Assembly (NCBI GenBank): GCA_030430455.1
Contig: JAUIJB010000042.1
Coordinates: 1 to 34,974 of the forward strand
DNA from: Verrucomicrobiia bacterium
GTDB lineage: Bacteria > Verrucomicrobiota > Verrucomicrobiia > Verrucomicrobiales > Akkermansiaceae
Length of the DNA stretch: 34,974 nucleotides
Reading direction: 5' to 3'
The translations under genes were made by a program, and so were the position numbers. The notes under the pieces are model-generated. The model did not search any database, had not been told where the DNA came from, and saw nothing but the letters and a program-made list of their open reading frames with translations. Of this stretch, positions 1-8,758 are shown one piece after another (position 1 is the stretch's first letter; every line of letters starts with the position of its first letter).

Positions 1-1701
1 CGCGGACGAGGGGCCGTTGGCCGCCCAGTAGCTGCTGTAGCCCATGCCGAACTCGGGGGTCAGGTGGAGCCAGCCGCCGATGTCGGTGGGCATGGAAACC
101 TCCTGGTAGGTGTGGAAGCGGCTGTAGCCGGGCTCGAGCAGCTGGGTGAGCAGGGAGGCCCGCGTCGGGCTGCCCGGAGGGAGGGCCCGCAGCGCCAGCA
201 CCAGCCGCCGCTCGTAGGGTGGCAGCTGGTCGAGCAGGGTGGGAATCAGCGGGCTTCCGGCGGGCAGCGCGAGCAGGGTGCCGACGGTCCCGGCGGTGGC
301 GCTGCCGATCTCCTCCTGGACGAAGCCGAGGGTGGTCTGCCCCTCGTGGAGGATCGGGCTGTCGAAGATCGGCCGGCGCGACTGCTCGAAGCTGATCTCG
401 GGCAGGCGGGTGTCGGAGCGGTAGAAGTCGTTCGGCCGGACCCGGGCGTGGATGCCGAGCAGCGAGGACTCGTCGCGGCGGAACAGGCCGATGGTGTTGT
501 CCGGGTTCGGGTCGGTGCTGAAGGTCCGCGGGTCGAAGTCCTCGAGGAAATAGTTGTCGCTCAGGGCGTCGAGGTTGAAGTCGAGGCGCCAGTCGGCCCC
601 GGCGTCGGCCGGGATGTCGAGCGGGACGCGGTGGGCGAACTTGGCGCGCCAGCGGTCCTCGTTGAGGAAGGGGCGCGGCAGGCCGGTGCGGCTGATGGTG
701 GGGTCGAGGTCGTTGGTGTAGTAGAGGCTCAGGCCGGTGAGGTTGTCGTTGTCGACGCGGCGGTCGACGAGGTCGACGCCGGCGCCGATGCCGCGCCGCG
801 AGCGCAGGTCGAGGTTCCAGCGCGACAACAGCCAGGGCTCCTCGCCGTTCTCGCCCCGGCCGAGCAGGACGCCGTAGCGGTTGAGCAGGTAGGCGCCCCA
901 GTTGGTGCGGGCACCGGGGATGAAATGGTAGCCGAGGTCGCCGTCGAGCGGCTGGCTGAAGTAGGGCAGCCAGAACACCGGGACGTCGCCGGCGTAGACC
1001 TTCATGTTGCGGAAGGTGACGCGGTCGTCCGGGTAGACCGTGGTCTCGGACGAGCGCACCCAAAAGCCGGGGTCCTCGACGTCGTGGGTGGTGACGCCGG
1101 CATCCTGGCCGACGAAGACCTGCTGGCCGTCGCGTTCCTCGATGGTGAACTGCCCGGCCTCGAGCAGGATCGGGTCGACGCCGGTCTTGAGCTTCTCCGC
1201 GATGATGCGGTCGTCCTCGATGTGATAGATCACCCGCTGGCTGCGCTGGACGGTGGCGCCCTGGTAGACGCTGACGTCACCGGTCAGCGTCACGGTCCCG
1301 GCCTTCTCGTCGAGCACGGCGTGGCCGGCGAAGATCTCGACGCCGGTCTCGGTCGCCAGCTTGACGGCTCCGGAGGCAATGACGCGCCCGGTCTTCGCCT
1401 CGTAGCGTCCGCGGTCGGCGCGCAGGGTCATGCCGGTGTCGGCGGTGGCGACAAGCTGGCCGCGGACCTCGAGCACCCCCGACTCGGGATCGTAGTCGAA
1501 GCCGTCGGCGAGGTCGAAGTGGACGGTCTCGGGCCGCGCCGGGGTGAGTTGGTCGGCGTCGAGCAGGTCGCCGGCGTCGGGGATCGGGACCGGTTCGACC
1601 GGGGCGATGGGCGCGGGCTCCTCGTCGTCGGGGGCGACCTGTTGGGCGGAGAGCGGGAGGGCCGGAAGGAGGGCAATGGCCAGGAGTCGGTCGAACCTCA
1701 T
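1..1701 (-). CDS. lptD: LPS-assembly protein LptD (OstA), 5' portion, cut by window edge
   Basis: LptD is the outer-membrane beta-barrel that, with LptE, inserts lipopolysaccharide into the outer leaflet. The frame stays open from an ATG at 1701 to base 1, giving 567 codons without a stop, so the 3' end lies outside the window. The N-terminus (MRFDRLLAIALLPALPLSAQ) is a signal peptide. About residues 45-170 form an OstA-like beta-jellyroll with short strand repeats such as VRGQLVATADTGMTLRADRG. The segment after it contains the LptD barrel signature VPVFWLPYFSQPL and a following YHFIPGARTNWGAYLLNRYG. Family members are usually 700-1000 residues, so a sizeable part is missing here. The gene is divergent from the epimerase relative at 1797; the 95 bases between must hold both promoters. 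Identification rests on these motifs and domain order. Confidence 0.88.
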   Translation of the reverse strand, partial: MRFDRLLAIALLPALPLSAQQVAPDDEEPAPIAPVEPVPIPDAGDLLDADQLTPARPETVHFDLADGFDYDPESGVLEVRGQLVATADTGMTLRADRGRYEAKTGRVIASGAVKLATETGVEIFAGHAVLDEKAGTVTLTGDVSVYQGATVQRSQRVIYHIEDDRIIAEKLKTGVDPILLEAGQFTIEERDGQQVFVGQDAGVTTHDVEDPGFWVRSSETTVYPDDRVTFRNMKVYAGDVPVFWLPYFSQPLDGDLGYHFIPGARTNWGAYLLNRYGVLLGRGENGEEPWLLSRWNLDLRSRRGIGAGVDLVDRRVDNDNLTGLSLYYTNDLDPTISRTGLPRPFLNEDRWRAKFAHRVPLDIPADAGADWRLDFNLDALSDNYFLEDFDPRTFSTDPNPDNTIGLFRRDESSLLGIHARVRPNDFYRSDTRLPEISFEQSRRPIFDSPILHEGQTTLGFVQEEIGSATAGTVGTLLALPAGSPLIPTLLDQLPPYERRLVLALRALPPGSPTRASLLTQLLEPGYSRFHTYQEVSMPTDIGGWLHLTPEFGMGYSSYWAANGPSSA

Positions 1702-1796
1702 CGGCTCCGGATCTCAGGGACTGGGGCGGATCAAGTAAAGGCCGGAAAAGGGGGAATCGGGTTGCGGCGGTGCGGCCCGGGGCCATGGTGGCGGGA

Positions 1797-2693
1797 ATGG
1801 CGGACAAGAGCATCGGCATCATCGGCGCCTCGGGCTTCATCGGTGGCGCCCTGGCCCGCGAGGCCGCGCACCGCGGATGGCGGGTGGTCGGCTTCAGCCG
1901 GCGCGTGAGGGAGCCGGGCGACGGGGTGGCGGAGTGGCGCGAGAGCGAGCCCGCGCCCGACTGCCGCGGCCTCGCCGTGGTGGTGAACCTGGCCGGCGAG
2001 TCGGTGGCCCAGCGCTGGACGGAGTCGAAGAAGCGCGAGCTCGAGGAGAGCCGGGTCGGCGTCACCCGGACGCTGGTCGGGATCCTCCAGGGCCTCGGCG
2101 AGGCCGAGCGGCCGCGGGTCCTGGTCAACGGCTCGGCGGTCGGCTACTACGGCGACCGGGGCGACCGCGAACTCGACGAGTCGGCGGATGCGGGTGAGGG
2201 CTACCTGGCCGAGCTCTGCCAGGCCTGGGAAGAGGCCGCGCAGAGGGCCGCGGAGGAGGTCGCGGGAATCCGCGTCGTGCGCTGGAGGACCGGGGTCGTG
2301 CTGGGACCCGGCGGGGAGGCGTGGCAGCGCATGAGGCGGGTGTTCACGCTCGGCCTCGGTGGTCGCTTCGGCGACGGCTCCCAGTGGATGCCGTGGATCC
2401 ACCTCGACGACCTCGTCGGCGGCATGCTGCACGCGATCGACCACGACCTGGACGGGCCGGTCAACGGGACCGCGCCCAACCCGGTCACCAACCGCGAGTT
2501 CACCCGCACGCTGGCCGCCGCGCTGGGCCGGCCGGCGTTCCTGCATGCCCCGGGCTTCGCGCTGAAGCTGGCGCTCGGGGGATTTGGCGGAGCCCTGCTC
2601 GACAGCCAGCGGGCGGTGCCGGCGAAGCTGCTGCTGTCGGGGTACTCGTTCCGCTTTCCCACCCTCGGCAAGGCGCTCGAAGACCTGCTGTGA
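1797..2693 (+). CDS. TIGR01777 family epimerase-like SDR protein (YfcH type)
   Basis: This is an atypical short-chain dehydrogenase/reductase of the YfcH/SDR39U1 kind, a cytoplasmic NAD(P)-binding protein whose substrate is not established in the family. The Rossmann motif GASGFIG lies at residues 10-16. NLAGE follows at 64-68 and NGSAVGYYG at 111-119, where the usual catalytic Tyr region is modified. The family hallmark GGRFGDGSQWMPWIHLDDLVG is at about 188-208, and a DUF1731-like C-terminus follows. At 298 residues the length is normal. I chose ATG 1797 because the fold starts immediately after it; an ATG at 1785 and a GTG at 1770 are in frame but add only unconserved residues. It converges on the moxR gene that ends at 2749. 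Confidence 0.88.
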   Translation: MADKSIGIIGASGFIGGALAREAAHRGWRVVGFSRRVREPGDGVAEWRESEPAPDCRGLAVVVNLAGESVAQRWTESKKRELEESRVGVTRTLVGILQGLGEAERPRVLVNGSAVGYYGDRGDRELDESADAGEGYLAELCQAWEEAAQRAAEEVAGIRVVRWRTGVVLGPGGEAWQRMRRVFTLGLGGRFGDGSQWMPWIHLDDLVGGMLHAIDHDLDGPVNGTAPNPVTNREFTRTLAAALGRPAFLHAPGFALKLALGGFGGALLDSQRAVPAKLLLSGYSFRFPTLGKALEDLL

Positions 2694-2748
2694 GGCGCCC
2701 GGGATCCGCCCGGGATCCGGCCGGGACGAGGCGCCCCCGCGCCGCGGC

Positions 2749-3690
2749 CTAGGCCGGCGCGGGAATCTCCTCGAGGATCGCGGCGATCACGTCGTGCGCG
2801 CGTGTTCCGGAGAGCCGTGCCTCGGGCTCGATGACCAGGCGGTGGGCGACGACATCGGCGGCGACCGACTGGATCGTCTGCGGGGTGACGAACTCACGCT
2901 CCTCGAAGAGCGACAGTGCCTGGGCGACCTTCATCAAAGCCAGCGAGGCGCGTGGGCTGGCGGCGAGCTGGACCTCCTCGCGCCCGCGGGTCGCGCTGAC
3001 GATCTCGACGATGTAGGTCTTCAGTTCATCGCTGATGCGGATGTCGCGGGCGGCCTGGAGCATGGCCGCGGCCGCGTCGTGGTCGATGGCCGGCTCGAGG
3101 GTGTCGACGGGGTGCACGTCCTGCTGGTCGGTGAGGATGGCACGCTCCTCCTCGAGCGTGACGTAGCCGAGCGAGCTGCGCAGCATGAAGCGGTCCATCT
3201 GGGCCTCGGGCAGCGGGTAGGTGCCGCGGAACTCCACCGGGTTCTGGGTGGCGATCACGAAGAACAGGCCGTCGAGCCCGTGGCGCTCGCCGTCGATCGT
3301 CGCCTGACGCTCGGCCATGGCCTCGAGCAGGGCGCTCTGGGTGCGCGGCGAGGCGCGGTTGATCTCGTCGGCCAGCAGGATGTCGGTGAAGACCGGGCCG
3401 GGGTGGAAATTGAACTCGTTGGTCCGCGGGTCGAGGACCGAGACCCCGAGGATGTCGGTCGGCAGCAGGTCGGGCGTGAACTGGACGCGCTTGAAACGGG
3501 CGCCGGAAATCGAGCGGGCGATCGCCTTGGCGAGCGTGGTCTTGCCGGTGCCGGGGACGTCCTCGACCAGCGCGTGTCCGCCGGCGGCGAAGCAGGCGAG
3601 GATCCGCCGCACCGACTCATCCTGGCCGCGGATGACGCGGTGGACGGACTCCTCGAGCTGGCGGGCGGACTGGAAGGCGGATTCGATCAT
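2749..3690 (-). CDS. MoxR family AAA+ ATPase
   Basis: MoxR ATPases act as chaperone-like factors that help activate or assemble partner proteins, often alongside DUF58 and von Willebrand-A proteins. The 313-residue product has Walker A GTGKT at 47-51, Walker B LLADE at 105-109 followed by INRASPRTQSALLEAM, a sensor ATQNP at 147-151, and the MoxR signature GTYPLPEAQMDRFM at 156-169. The lid domain with ASPRAS comes later. Length and motif order are typical. Its ATG overlaps the stop codon of the upstream gene (ATGA at 3687-3690), so the two are translationally coupled. Unlike most moxR loci, no DUF58 or VWA gene follows: the next gene is convergent. The physiological partner is therefore likely the upstream secreted protein or something encoded elsewhere. 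Confidence 0.93.
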   Translation of the reverse strand: MIESAFQSARQLEESVHRVIRGQDESVRRILACFAAGGHALVEDVPGTGKTTLAKAIARSISGARFKRVQFTPDLLPTDILGVSVLDPRTNEFNFHPGPVFTDILLADEINRASPRTQSALLEAMAERQATIDGERHGLDGLFFVIATQNPVEFRGTYPLPEAQMDRFMLRSSLGYVTLEEERAILTDQQDVHPVDTLEPAIDHDAAAAMLQAARDIRISDELKTYIVEIVSATRGREEVQLAASPRASLALMKVAQALSLFEEREFVTPQTIQSVAADVVAHRLVIEPEARLSGTRAHDVIAAILEEIPAPA

Positions 3691-5678
3691 CACTTGCTGG
3701 GCGGGGTTTCCGGCTCGGAGCGGCGGAAGCGGTCGTAGATCGACCGGAGCCCCTCGAGCTTCTCCGGATCGAAGCGTTCCTCGAGGAGCTTCCAACTGCT
3801 TCGGTTGAGGAACTTGCGGGTGCGCGAGTCGGGCCGGAAGAGGGTCTCGCCGACGAGGATCCGCGGCCCCGCGGTGGTCTCGAGCACGGGGTAGAGCAGG
3901 TCCAGGGACTCCTCGTCCTCGGCGCTGAAGTGGACGATGATCGCGGCCCACGGGCCGGCCCGCTGGACCGACCCCAGTTCCGGCCGGCGGTTCGAGGCGA
4001 TCTCGTTGCCCAGCGATTCCATCAGGTCCTCGGCCGCCTCCCTGCCGTCGCCGGCGGCGACGCAGCGGATCATCGCGGCGAGGTCGCGGTTCTCGAGGGC
4101 GGCGACCCAGTTCCCGGCGAGCGTTTCGAGCGGGGCCTCGGCGACCTCGCCGCCCTCGCGCGGGTTCGGGGCGACCAGGCCGAGATGGCGGAGCCACTCG
4201 GGCTCCCGGCGCAGCCGGGCCTCCCCGATGCGGCCGGCAAGGGGCTCGTCGAGGCCGGTCGACCCGGTCGCGGGAATGCGGCCGGCGACGAGCCATCCCG
4301 AGGGGCCCTGGTCGAGCCGGACCAGCTCGACTTGGTGGCGCTTGATCCGGCTGTTGCCGGGCTCGACCGGGCAGAGGAAGGCGACCGCGGTGGCGCCCTC
4401 CTGCTCGATCCCGAGCAGCATCGGGGGGAGGTCGCGGGAATTCCTCGCCTCCCGCCACAGCCGGCGGACCTCGTCGAGCAGGCGGTCGGCCTCCGCACCC
4501 GTCGCCTTCGTCAGGTGCGGAAGCGTGGCGAGGAAGTCGTCCTGGCCCAGGCTCGCGCAGAACGAGCGCGCCAGCGCCTGCGGGTCGGCGAAGGATTCCG
4601 CCGGATGGCGGGCCAGCAGCGACCCGGCGAATGCCTCGGCGAGCGGGGCGTCGATCGGGTCGGCCTCCTCGGGGTCCTCCTCCATGCTGGCGAGCCAGGG
4701 CGGAAACCTCAGCCGCTGGGTGCCCGCGGTGGTCTTTAGCACGGTGTAGTGGCGGATGCGCACCTCGGGCGAGCGCTCCAGCGGGTTGATGCTGCCCACG
4801 CTGACGATGGTCAAGGGGTCGCCCGGGTCGGTGGAGACCACGCAGCGGATCCGGCCGCGGGCCGAGAGTTCGCTCCAGCGCGGGCTCTCCCCGGCCGGGC
4901 GATGGAAGCCCCGCGTCGTCCGCTGGAGGACCTTGTCCCAATCCGGTGGAGGCGGCTGCTCGAGACCACCGAGGCAGGCGAGCGCGAGGTGGAGGTCGCC
5001 GGTCTGGCGCGCCCGGATGAAGGTGAAGACCAGCTCCTCCGGGCTGAGGGCGGCGAGCTTTTCCGGGGTGATCGTCTCGGCGATGCCCTGCCTCAGCTTC
5101 TCGCGCAGCTTCTCGCGCAGGTCGACGATGCGCTGCTCGCGCTGGCGGGCCATCCACGCCTCCAGCTCGCGGGCCTGCCGGGCGATCCCCGGGGAGTAGC
5201 TGATCCCGGTGTTCTCGAAGGACCCGGGGACCGGAGCGGGCAGCCAGCGGCCGTCGCGCTTGAGCAGCCCCACCGGGTGGACGCTGATCCGGCTCAGGTC
5301 GAAGGCGACGTGGCGGGTGACGATCACCGCGGCGGCATCGTCGAGGACCCGGGTCTCGAGGGCCTCGAGCTTGCCGTCGGCGAGTTCGTCTTCGAGCCCG
5401 GCCAGCAGCCCGCGGATCTCGGCCAGCTTGCGGCCCGAGCTGTCGATGATCGCGGTGCCCCCGCCGGGTTCCAGCGACACGCGCCCGCGGGCGACGTCGA
5501 TGAGGTAGGAAACCGCGACACCGCCCGGGTCGCCGGGCCCGTCCGGTCCATCCGACCGGTCCGGCCCGCCCTCGGCCGCGGCGACCGGCCCGCCGGCCAG
5601 GATGGCGGCGACCGAGCTGAACCGGCCGATGAGTCCGATGAGTCCGATGAGTCCGGAAAAGGCCGGGCGCGTTCGCAT
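3690..5678 (-). CDS. Secreted multi-module protein of unknown function, coupled to moxR
   Basis: I do not recognise a named family. The 662-residue product begins with a signal-peptide-like segment of unusual composition: its hydrophobic core contains GLIGLIGLIG, encoded by three copies of a 9-bp tandem repeat. A Gly/Pro/Asp-rich linker (about 37-53) follows. The rest appears to contain about four related units (about 58-157, 214-330, 366-470, 515-615). In the last three a helical stretch with a pattern like 'F..A....D...A' precedes strands. Each unit ends in a two-strand element such as VGLLKRDGRWLP, YTVLKTTAGTQRL, VRLDQGPSGWLVAGR or YPVLETTAGPRILVG. This resembles repeated NTF2-like or lipoprotein-type alpha+beta domains; that is inference. 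I preferred ATG 5678 to the adjacent GTG 5681. It overlaps moxR by 4 bases, implying a joint role at the envelope. Confidence 0.75.
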   Translation of the reverse strand: MRTRPAFSGLIGLIGLIGRFSSVAAILAGGPVAAAEGGPDRSDGPDGPGDPGGVAVSYLIDVARGRVSLEPGGGTAIIDSSGRKLAEIRGLLAGLEDELADGKLEALETRVLDDAAAVIVTRHVAFDLSRISVHPVGLLKRDGRWLPAPVPGSFENTGISYSPGIARQARELEAWMARQREQRIVDLREKLREKLRQGIAETITPEKLAALSPEELVFTFIRARQTGDLHLALACLGGLEQPPPPDWDKVLQRTTRGFHRPAGESPRWSELSARGRIRCVVSTDPGDPLTIVSVGSINPLERSPEVRIRHYTVLKTTAGTQRLRFPPWLASMEEDPEEADPIDAPLAEAFAGSLLARHPAESFADPQALARSFCASLGQDDFLATLPHLTKATGAEADRLLDEVRRLWREARNSRDLPPMLLGIEQEGATAVAFLCPVEPGNSRIKRHQVELVRLDQGPSGWLVAGRIPATGSTGLDEPLAGRIGEARLRREPEWLRHLGLVAPNPREGGEVAEAPLETLAGNWVAALENRDLAAMIRCVAAGDGREAAEDLMESLGNEIASNRRPELGSVQRAGPWAAIIVHFSAEDEESLDLLYPVLETTAGPRILVGETLFRPDSRTRKFLNRSSWKLLEERFDPEKLEGLRSIYDRFRRSEPETPPSK
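5626..5652. repeat. 9-bp tandem repeat, three units, inside signal-peptide coding region
   Basis: Three exact copies of CCGATGAGT run head to tail. They lie in the start-proximal part of the minus-strand gene at 3690-5678 and encode the repeated Gly-Leu-Ile of its signal peptide. Because the unit is a multiple of three, slippage would change the length of the hydrophobic core by three residues without shifting the frame. Confidence 0.8.
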
Positions 5679-5858
5679 CACGGCACGAGTGGTTGGTGGC
5701 GAACGGGCGGGGTGACGTGCATCGGGGGAAATACAAGCACGGACCGGGGCGCGGGCAAGGTCCGATGGTGTCCCGGAACTTCGCCCGATCGGGCGGGGAT
5801 CGCTTGCATGCCCGCGGCGCGGCGTTAATCGTCGGCGCGTTCCTCACGCAGTGCCCGC

Positions 5859-7181
5859 TTGAAAGCCTACTTCCTCCGCCGCCTGCTGCTGATTCCCCTG
5901 ACCCTGGTGGGAATCACCCTGCTGGTCTTCGCGATCCAGCGCCTGGCGCCGGGCGGGGTGATGGAGCAGCAGGTGACCCAGCTGGTCGCCGGCGAGGGCG
6001 GCGGCCGCGGCAGCCGCGAGTCGGCCGGGGCCTCGATCCGCGTCGCCCAGCTGATGGAGGTCGAGGAGAAGTACCGCCGCGACCGCGGCGTCTGGCGCGC
6101 CTACCTCGAGTGGCTCGGGGTGCTGCCGGGCGACCTCGAGAAGCAGGGAGCCGAGTTCGCCGAGGACGCCGAGACGGTCGACATCGCGATGCCCGGGACC
6201 GTCTACCAGGTGAGGGTCGACCGCGAGGGCGGGGTCGTCGACCTGCTCGACGCGCGCCGCGGCGAGCCGGTCGATGCCGGACTGGCCGACGAGATGCTCA
6301 ACGGCTGGGAAGTGCGCCTGCGTTCGCCGCAGGAGCAGGCGCGCAGCTGGAAGCGCTGGATGCCGAAGCTGCCGATGGGCGAGGTGCCGGAGACGCGGGC
6401 GGTGCTGTTCCGGCCGGGCCGCGACGGCCTGCTGCAGGGCAGCCTGGGGCGCTCGGAGAAGTACCAGGACCCGGTGATGTCGATGATCGCCTCGCGCATG
6501 CCGGTCTCGCTGTTCTTCGGTGGCGTGAGCATGGTGCTGATCTACGGCGTCTGCCTGCCGCTCGGGATCGCCAAGGCCGTGCGCCACCGGACCTGGTTCG
6601 ACAACCTCAGCTCGCTGGCGGTCTTCGCCGGTTACGCCATCCCGGGCTACGCGCTCGGCGCGCTGCTGGTGGTCTACTTCGGCGCCCAGCTCGGCTGGTT
6701 CCCGCTCGGCGGATTCCCCGGCGACGACTTCGACCGGCTGGGCCCGGCGGGCAAGGTGGGGGACGTCCTCCACCATGGCGTCCTGCCGCTCGCCTGCTAC
6801 CTCGTCGGGAGCTTCGCCTTCATGACGATGATGATGAAGAACAACCTGATGGAGAACCTGGCGGCGGACTACGTGCGCACCGCCACGGCCAAGGGGGTTC
6901 CCTACCGCACCGCGGTGTTCCGCCATGCCTTCCGCAACTCGATCATCCCGGTCGCGACCACCTTCGGCAACAACGTCACCATCCTGGTGGCGGGAAGCAT
7001 CCTCATCGAGCGGGTGTTCGACATCAACGGCTTCGGCCTGCTGCAGTTCAGTGCCATCCTCGAGCGCGACGAGCCGCTGATCATGGGGGTGCTCTTCGTT
7101 TCGGCCCTCCTGATGCTGGTGGGAAACGTCCTTTCCGACCTCTGCGTCGCCCTGGTTGACCCGCGCGTGAGCTACGACTGA
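5859..7181 (+). CDS. yejB: Peptide ABC transporter permease, YejB/OppB type, with enlarged extracytoplasmic loop
   Basis: This is the first inner-membrane permease of an oligopeptide importer. The N-terminus (AYFLRRLLLIPLTLVGITL) matches the OppB/YejB first membrane helix, followed by APGG. Further helices lie at about 217-237, 252-274, 303-325, 355-385 and 405-428. The EAA coupling loop (about 336-364, ADYVRTATAKGVPYR) is intact, and the C-terminus LVDPRVSYD matches YejB. At 440 residues it is longer than typical YejB (about 360). The excess lies in the loop between helices 1 and 2 (about 35-215), which is hydrophilic and holds extra predicted strands (112-135). Translation starts at TTG 5859: an in-frame stop at 5826-5828 leaves no ATG or GTG before it. 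Its stop overlaps the next start (TGATG at 7179-7183). It opens a five-gene operon. Confidence 0.9.
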   Translation: MKAYFLRRLLLIPLTLVGITLLVFAIQRLAPGGVMEQQVTQLVAGEGGGRGSRESAGASIRVAQLMEVEEKYRRDRGVWRAYLEWLGVLPGDLEKQGAEFAEDAETVDIAMPGTVYQVRVDREGGVVDLLDARRGEPVDAGLADEMLNGWEVRLRSPQEQARSWKRWMPKLPMGEVPETRAVLFRPGRDGLLQGSLGRSEKYQDPVMSMIASRMPVSLFFGGVSMVLIYGVCLPLGIAKAVRHRTWFDNLSSLAVFAGYAIPGYALGALLVVYFGAQLGWFPLGGFPGDDFDRLGPAGKVGDVLHHGVLPLACYLVGSFAFMTMMMKNNLMENLAADYVRTATAKGVPYRTAVFRHAFRNSIIPVATTFGNNVTILVAGSILIERVFDINGFGLLQFSAILERDEPLIMGVLFVSALLMLVGNVLSDLCVALVDPRVSYD

Positions 7182-8758
7182 TGAACGCGCCGCGGACCCT
7201 GGGACTGATGCTCGTGGTGGCCGGGGTGACGGCCGCGCTGACCCACTGGCTCGGCTGGGCGCTGCCGAGCCTGCGCTGGTTCTTCTCCTTCGGAGCGGCC
7301 CACGAGCAGGTCCTCGCGAGCCGCGACACGGCCTGGCTCGGCTGGGTCCGCGAGCACCAGGCGGAGCTGGTCGGGTACTCCGCCACCGCGGTCGTGGTGC
7401 TGGTCGGCCTGGCCATGCTGGCCTTCGGCGGGCGCTTCCACTGGAACCCGCTGACGCTGCGGAAGATGGCGCGCTTCCGCTCGATCGGGCGGGGCTACGC
7501 CTCGCTGAGGCTGCTCCTCGTCCTCGCCGTGCTGGCCATGCTCGACCAGGCGCTGGTCGGCAAGCGGGCGCTGGCGGTGAACTACGAGGGCCGCTGGTAC
7601 TTTCCCGCCTTCCAGCAGAAGATCTACCTCGACCGCGACTTCGGCGGCGACGGCGCGGACGAGGTCGACTACCGCCGTCTCGCCGCCCGCCTGGAGGCCG
7701 AGGGCGGCGGCCGGGTGATCCTGCCGCCGGTGCCGTGGGACCCGACCTTCGACTCGGACGAGAAGATGCGCGTCCCGCTCGAGCGGCGCGACGGGGTGGT
7801 GATGGATCCCGACGGCGGGCAGGCCTACCGCGGCTACGCCACCCTGTTCCGCGCGGATGACCCGGAGCTGCGGGTGCGCGCCGGGAGCGTCCGCGACGGC
7901 CGCTTCCGCGGGCCGGTCCAGGTCTTCGATGCCGGCGGCGAGCCGGTCGGGCGCGAGCAATGGCGTGACGGCGAGGTGGTGTCGTCGACCGTGCCCGCCG
8001 GGGTCGCCGTCCCCGACGACGGCCTGTGGGTGCGCGAACTCTACCCGCCGCTGCCGCCGAGCTGGGAGAAGCGCCACTTCCTCGGCACCGATTCGAAGGG
8101 CTGGGACATCCTCGCCCAGCTCTTCGGCGGCCTGCAGGTCCTCTTCAAGGCGGCCTTCCTCTACCTCGTCCTCAGCTACGGCGCGGGGATCACGATCGGG
8201 TCGCTGATGGGCTACTTCGGCGGGGTCTTCGACCTGGTGATGCAGCGCCTGCTCGAGATCCTCAGCAACGTCCCCTTCCTGCTCGTCGTCATGATCCTGA
8301 TCGCGAACCTCGGCAAGGACAAGGTGACCCTGGCGACCATCATGGTGGTCTACTGCCTGTTCTCCTGGGTCAGCACCGCGACCTACCTGCGCACCTCGAC
8401 CTACAAGGAGAAGGCGCGCGACTACGTCAGCGCCGCGCGGGTGCTCGGGGCGGGGACCGGGCGGATCGTCTTCCGCCACATCCTGCCGAACACGATCGCG
8501 ACCATCGTCACGCTGGTGCCCTTCGGCGTCGCCACGGTGGTGACCGCGCTGACGGCGCTCGACTTCCTCGGCTTCGGCCTGCCCGAGCGCTACCCGAGCT
8601 GGGGCCGCCTGCTCAGCGACGGCGTCTCCAACCTGACCTCGCCGTGGATCGTCTCCTCGGTGTTCGCGATGATGGTCTTCGTGCTGCTGCTGGTGACCTT
8701 CGTCGGCGAGGCGATCCGCGAGGCCTTCGACCCACGGACCTACACGACCTACCAATGA
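7181..8758 (+). CDS. yejE: Peptide ABC transporter permease, YejE/OppC type, with N-terminal extension and MORN-like insert
   Basis: This is the second permease of the importer. From about residue 97 (ARFRSIGRGYASLRLLLVL) it follows YejE: NYEGRWYFPAF at 134-144, a FGG...DYR periplasmic stretch, then PPSWEKRHFLGTDSKGWD (about 292-309) leading into the permease domain. The EAA loop is at 414-437 (ARDYVSAARVLGAGTGRIVFRHILP would be too long to quote whole). LDFLGFGLP is at 460-468 and GEAIREAFDP at 509-518. At 525 residues it is far longer than typical YejE (about 340). About 95 extra N-terminal residues add two membrane helices (about 7-27 and 64-82). About 90 residues are inserted at 197-288; part of this (211-267) resembles MORN-variant repeats. 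The start overlaps the yejB stop, and the stop overlaps the binding-protein start. Confidence 0.9.
   Translation: MNAPRTLGLMLVVAGVTAALTHWLGWALPSLRWFFSFGAAHEQVLASRDTAWLGWVREHQAELVGYSATAVVVLVGLAMLAFGGRFHWNPLTLRKMARFRSIGRGYASLRLLLVLAVLAMLDQALVGKRALAVNYEGRWYFPAFQQKIYLDRDFGGDGADEVDYRRLAARLEAEGGGRVILPPVPWDPTFDSDEKMRVPLERRDGVVMDPDGGQAYRGYATLFRADDPELRVRAGSVRDGRFRGPVQVFDAGGEPVGREQWRDGEVVSSTVPAGVAVPDDGLWVRELYPPLPPSWEKRHFLGTDSKGWDILAQLFGGLQVLFKAAFLYLVLSYGAGITIGSLMGYFGGVFDLVMQRLLEILSNVPFLLVVMILIANLGKDKVTLATIMVVYCLFSWVSTATYLRTSTYKEKARDYVSAARVLGAGTGRIVFRHILPNTIATIVTLVPFGVATVVTALTALDFLGFGLPERYPSWGRLLSDGVSNLTSPWIVSSVFAMMVFVLLLVTFVGEAIREAFDPRTYTTYQ

Noticed and set aside
64..1908. A 614-codon plus-strand frame
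   Set aside because: It lies antisense to lptD, has no motif, and would overlap the epimerase start.
5782..5795. Perfect 14-bp palindrome CGCCCGATCGGGCG upstream of yejB
   Set aside because: In such GC-rich DNA a GC palindrome of this length can occur by chance, and no second copy or spacing to a promoter supports an operator.
2749..5847. A 1032-codon minus-strand frame that includes MoxR at its C-terminus
   Set aside because: The MoxR domain only begins near 3690. The upstream part is Arg/Pro/Gly-rich and is out of frame with the supported 662-residue gene, so it is a frame extension rather than a fusion.
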